From positions 9,947,453 through 10,011,452 of the forward strand of contig NC_087084.1 in assembly GCF_026151205.1 (NCBI RefSeq): a DNA stretch of 64,000 bases, written 5' to 3'. The notes under the pieces are model-generated. The model was not told where the DNA came from. It made no database searches and saw nothing but the letters and a program-made list of their open reading frames with translations. Both the position numbers and the translations under genes were made by a program. Origin of the DNA: Bolinopsis microptera (taxonomy: Eukaryota > Ctenophora > Tentaculata > Lobata > Bolinopsidae). How positions within the stretch are numbered: the first letter of the stretch is position 1; every line of letters starts with the position of its first letter. Shown here piece after piece: positions 61,922 to 64,000 of this stretch.

Positions 61922-62767
61922 GTCGGGTAGGGTGGTAAAGTCTCCGGGACACGAGAAGCGTGGCACATCTCCAGAGAAGTGATGCTCACTGCTTTCTCCG
62001 TCCCACTCAACTTGTCTATCCAACCGTAGTTCTGAGGAGTCTCGAACCCTTGACTAGGCATTACCTCGTTCTGGAGCCAGCCGTACCGAGAGGTTCTGAG
62101 CCCCAGGAACAGGGGCTCTGTTTCTCCGACATCCTACCGTTGTCTATTCTGATTCCGACAAGTCTTCTGAATATCATAGCAGCTCTTACATTCCTCAGCC
62201 AGCACGCCCCATCTTAATCTACTGGATTATCCTTATAAAGTTAGGGGCCATCTTCCGTTTATCTCCGGGATTATAGTTTTAATAATCTCATCCCGCATCC
62301 GCCTGTGTGTCAATAAAGGTGGAGCTGAGGAAGAGGCGTATTTCTGTCCACTCCCCTACTCTCTTCTCCTCCGCCTGGTCGTGTGTCAGGTCCAATTCAC
62401 ACAGGTGCTCGTTCAGCCAGTCACTGAAGTTTATATCCTTCAGCTGTGTCGCAGCCTCCTCCACAGACCCCTCCCGCACCCCGGCTGTCTCTTCCACAGA
62501 CCTCTCCCGAACCCCGGATGCCTCTTCCACAGCGCCTTCTAAGGCCTCGTCAGTGGAAGGAGTAATTTCTCCTGACTTCCTGAAACCATTTTATTACAAA
62601 AGTTTTGGATCACCCTGATTTTTCGTTATTTTGTGACATAAATGATAAACGACAAACCCTTTCAAGTTCGATCTGCAGTTGAACAAGATCATCATCAAGT
62701 AAGAAAGTTACGTATATCAAGTGATATTATCAAGCAAGTTACTTATATCAAGACGTGATCTTATCAA

Positions 62768-63029
62768 GTATGGGGCCATCTACTTAGGACGTCCGCCAAA
62801 ATCGCAAATTTTCAGACCACCCCCTCCCCCTGTCCGGGTGTGTCCGAATTTTAAAAACCACCCCCTCCCCCGGACGTCCGAATTTCCAGCTACTTTTAAG
62901 AGTACAAATAAAACCAACTCAAATCCGGTTTTTCAGAAACCCCCCCCCCCCCCCCTTGTCCGGATTTGTCCGAAATTCCAAAACCACCCCCCCTTCCTAT
63001 TTGCCGGACGTCCTAAGTAGATGGCCCGT
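62768..63029. mobile_element. MITE with GGGCCATCTACTTAGGACGT ends
   Basis: Ends ggccatctacttaggacgtc and complement, with a C-rich interior containing several ttgtccg/gtccgaat motifs. It lies in the first intron of the NACHT/WD40 gene. Confidence 0.8.
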
Positions 63030-63138
63030 AAGTTACGTATATCACTTGATCTTATCTGACTTACTTCTCAGTAGTGATCAGCTTGTCGTCAGCTCTCTCC
63101 TCCGTACCCCGCCTCATCTTCCTGCACAGGCCGAACAT

Positions 63139-63245
63139 AATCTGTAATCTGTACAATAAACAACTGTTAAATCTATTATCAAGTAAGGAATCATAAGCTG
63201 TACAATAAACAACTGTTAAATCTACTATCAAGTAAGGAAGTAAGG
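63139..63245. repeat. 47-bp duplication upstream of the NACHT/WD40 start
   Basis: gtacaataaacaactgttaa, atctattatcaagtaaggaa, tcat occurs twice in direct order, just 5' of the first coding exon. Confidence 0.8.
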
Positions 63246-63690
63246 AATCATCAGCCGGCGCACGATCACGCTCCCAGGACTCCAACACAAATTAAATTAC
63301 GTTAAGTGCGCCACTGAAGCACTGATAAAGCCTAGTCCCATCGTTACAGTGAGACGTACTAATATGCATTACTTCTCTTCGTTATAATTGCGTGACAAAT
63401 GCAGTCTTCTTCTTCTTTGTGTGATGTCTATTATCAAACTCTTTATTGTTTAGTACCTGCGTTTAAACTATAGCCGATGGAAAGGCTCATTATTTTGTGG
63501 TACCGTAACCCGTGGTTACTTACTGCAAGATCAGTTGCTTGGCAACTAGCCGGAAACCTATTTAGTTTTTACCCGCATTTTCAAGTTGGATATTGTATTT
63601 ACTTTATATTAATGTAAAATGTAAATACTGATAACTCACAGAGTTGTAGATCACTTTACATTAATGTAAATATTGATAACTTGTAGAGAT

Positions 63691-63968
63691 ATGGGCAGTG
63701 GACAGAGCAAACAGCCCAACTTCCAAAGGCGTTCTCAGCAGGAGGTAAAGGATCACATGGAACGGCTGTAGAAGTTAAACCCATGGTCAGGAATGGGGGC
63801 GTACTCGAACTATCGGTATAGTATTATACACTAGACACCCCCCCCCCCCCCCCCCCCCTTGTCAAGAATACCAAAACACACAACCCTGTCTCTCTTTCAG
63901 CCGCCTCCCCTGTTAAGAATTTATTAAATGCTGTTAAGAATTTATTAAATGCTGTAGACTCAGTGTAG
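63691..63968 (+). CDS. possible small gene with N-myristoylation-type start
   Basis: ATG 63691 opens MGSGQSKQPNFQRRSQQEVK, a good myristoylation-type N-terminus, and stops at TAG 63769. The same frame then continues KLNPWSGMGAYSNYR to a donor (tcg/gtatag), as if the TAG replaced a sense codon. After an acceptor (ctctttcag, 63900) one frame reads SPVKNLLNAVKNLLNAVDSV and ends at TAG 63966 with aataaa beside it. The phases do not join cleanly. Low confidence. Confidence 0.25.
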
Positions 63969-64000
63969 AATAAACAGTGCTACAAAAATCAAAAACAGCA

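Larger units (their letters stand above)
53064..63138 (-). pseudogene. NACHT / WD40-repeat protein gene (TEP1/NWD1-like layout), damaged in this copy
   Basis: First exon 63138-63065 (MFGLCRKMRRGTEER) joins in phase to 62579. From there one long exon runs to 54608 apart from interruptions. Later exons: about 54505-54334, 53890-53688, 53509-53354 and possibly 53077-53064. Order: N-terminal region with EIRLFLSSTFIDTQ and PLFLGLRTSRYGW, typical of TEP1/NWD-like proteins; NACHT NTPase with Walker A HGDTGCGKSGLL (about 61240) and Walker B FVIIVDAVNQFHN (about 60935); winged-helix/helical part; the 60-bp repeat region; WD40 repeats (VHSYDVDSG, IIWSLPSSG, LVTGSRDGTVRLFDMKTG). Such proteins act as intracellular sensors or scaffolds; the role here is unknown. 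Lesions: 1-bp shift near 62300, stops at 62227-62235 and 62134, a MITE at 61773, 1-bp shift near 61085, lesions in the array, a shift near 55665. Several single-base indels could be assembly errors; the MITE could be polymorphic. Confidence 0.75.

Overview
The window is eukaryotic and almost certainly from an invertebrate animal. Genes are cut by many GT-AG introns. The proteins are metazoan-style extracellular mosaics (kringle, VWC, SUEL/galactose-binding lectin, EGF, Ig, C-type lectin), and the DNA is AT-rich and full of minisatellites, MITEs and fold-back elements. A cnidarian or similar aquatic invertebrate fits best, but I cannot name the species. All exon models below come from reading splice sites and codon phase by eye.

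Layout. 1-710: decayed hAT transposase fragment (-). 2377-10457: an RCC1-repeat gene (+), eight or nine exons, whose last intron holds an intronless NRF/acyltransferase-3 gene on the opposite strand (6448-8580). 11594-32966: a 31-exon mosaic gene (+) for a secreted protein of about 1143 residues: signal peptide, 2 kringles, 3 VWC, kringle, SUEL lectin, 2 kringles, 2 EGF, Ig, C-type lectin. Two further minus-strand genes sit in its introns: a secreted hevein-like (chitin-binding-like) protein (14117-17044) and an ectoine-hydrolase/creatinase-like protein (27891-29192). 33.5-53 kb is mostly transposon and repeat DNA: a Penelope-like fragment, a 2.9-kb TIR element packed with one 15-bp motif, a Tc1/mariner-like 3.7-kb element, large palindromes and a 2.4-kb minisatellite. 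It also holds a small secreted cysteine-rich gene (38288-39037, -), an orphan sushi-like exon, and two stray copies of exon pieces of the mosaic gene. 53.06-63.14 kb is a NACHT/WD40 gene (-), damaged in this copy by indels, stops and a hAT-type MITE, with about 65 copies of a 60-bp repeat in its middle.

The most striking observation is that many minisatellites lie exactly across gene landmarks. The repeat unit contains an exon end plus its splice donor, or a splice acceptor plus its exon start, and in one case the stop codon plus the start of the 3' UTR. I count about ten such arrays in three genes, with 2 to about 36 copies each. They multiply splice signals tens of times inside introns. The 60-bp array in the NACHT gene also carries a perfect GTAAGT donor in every unit. 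I know of no named feature class for this, and it is the best candidate here for an undescribed phenomenon.
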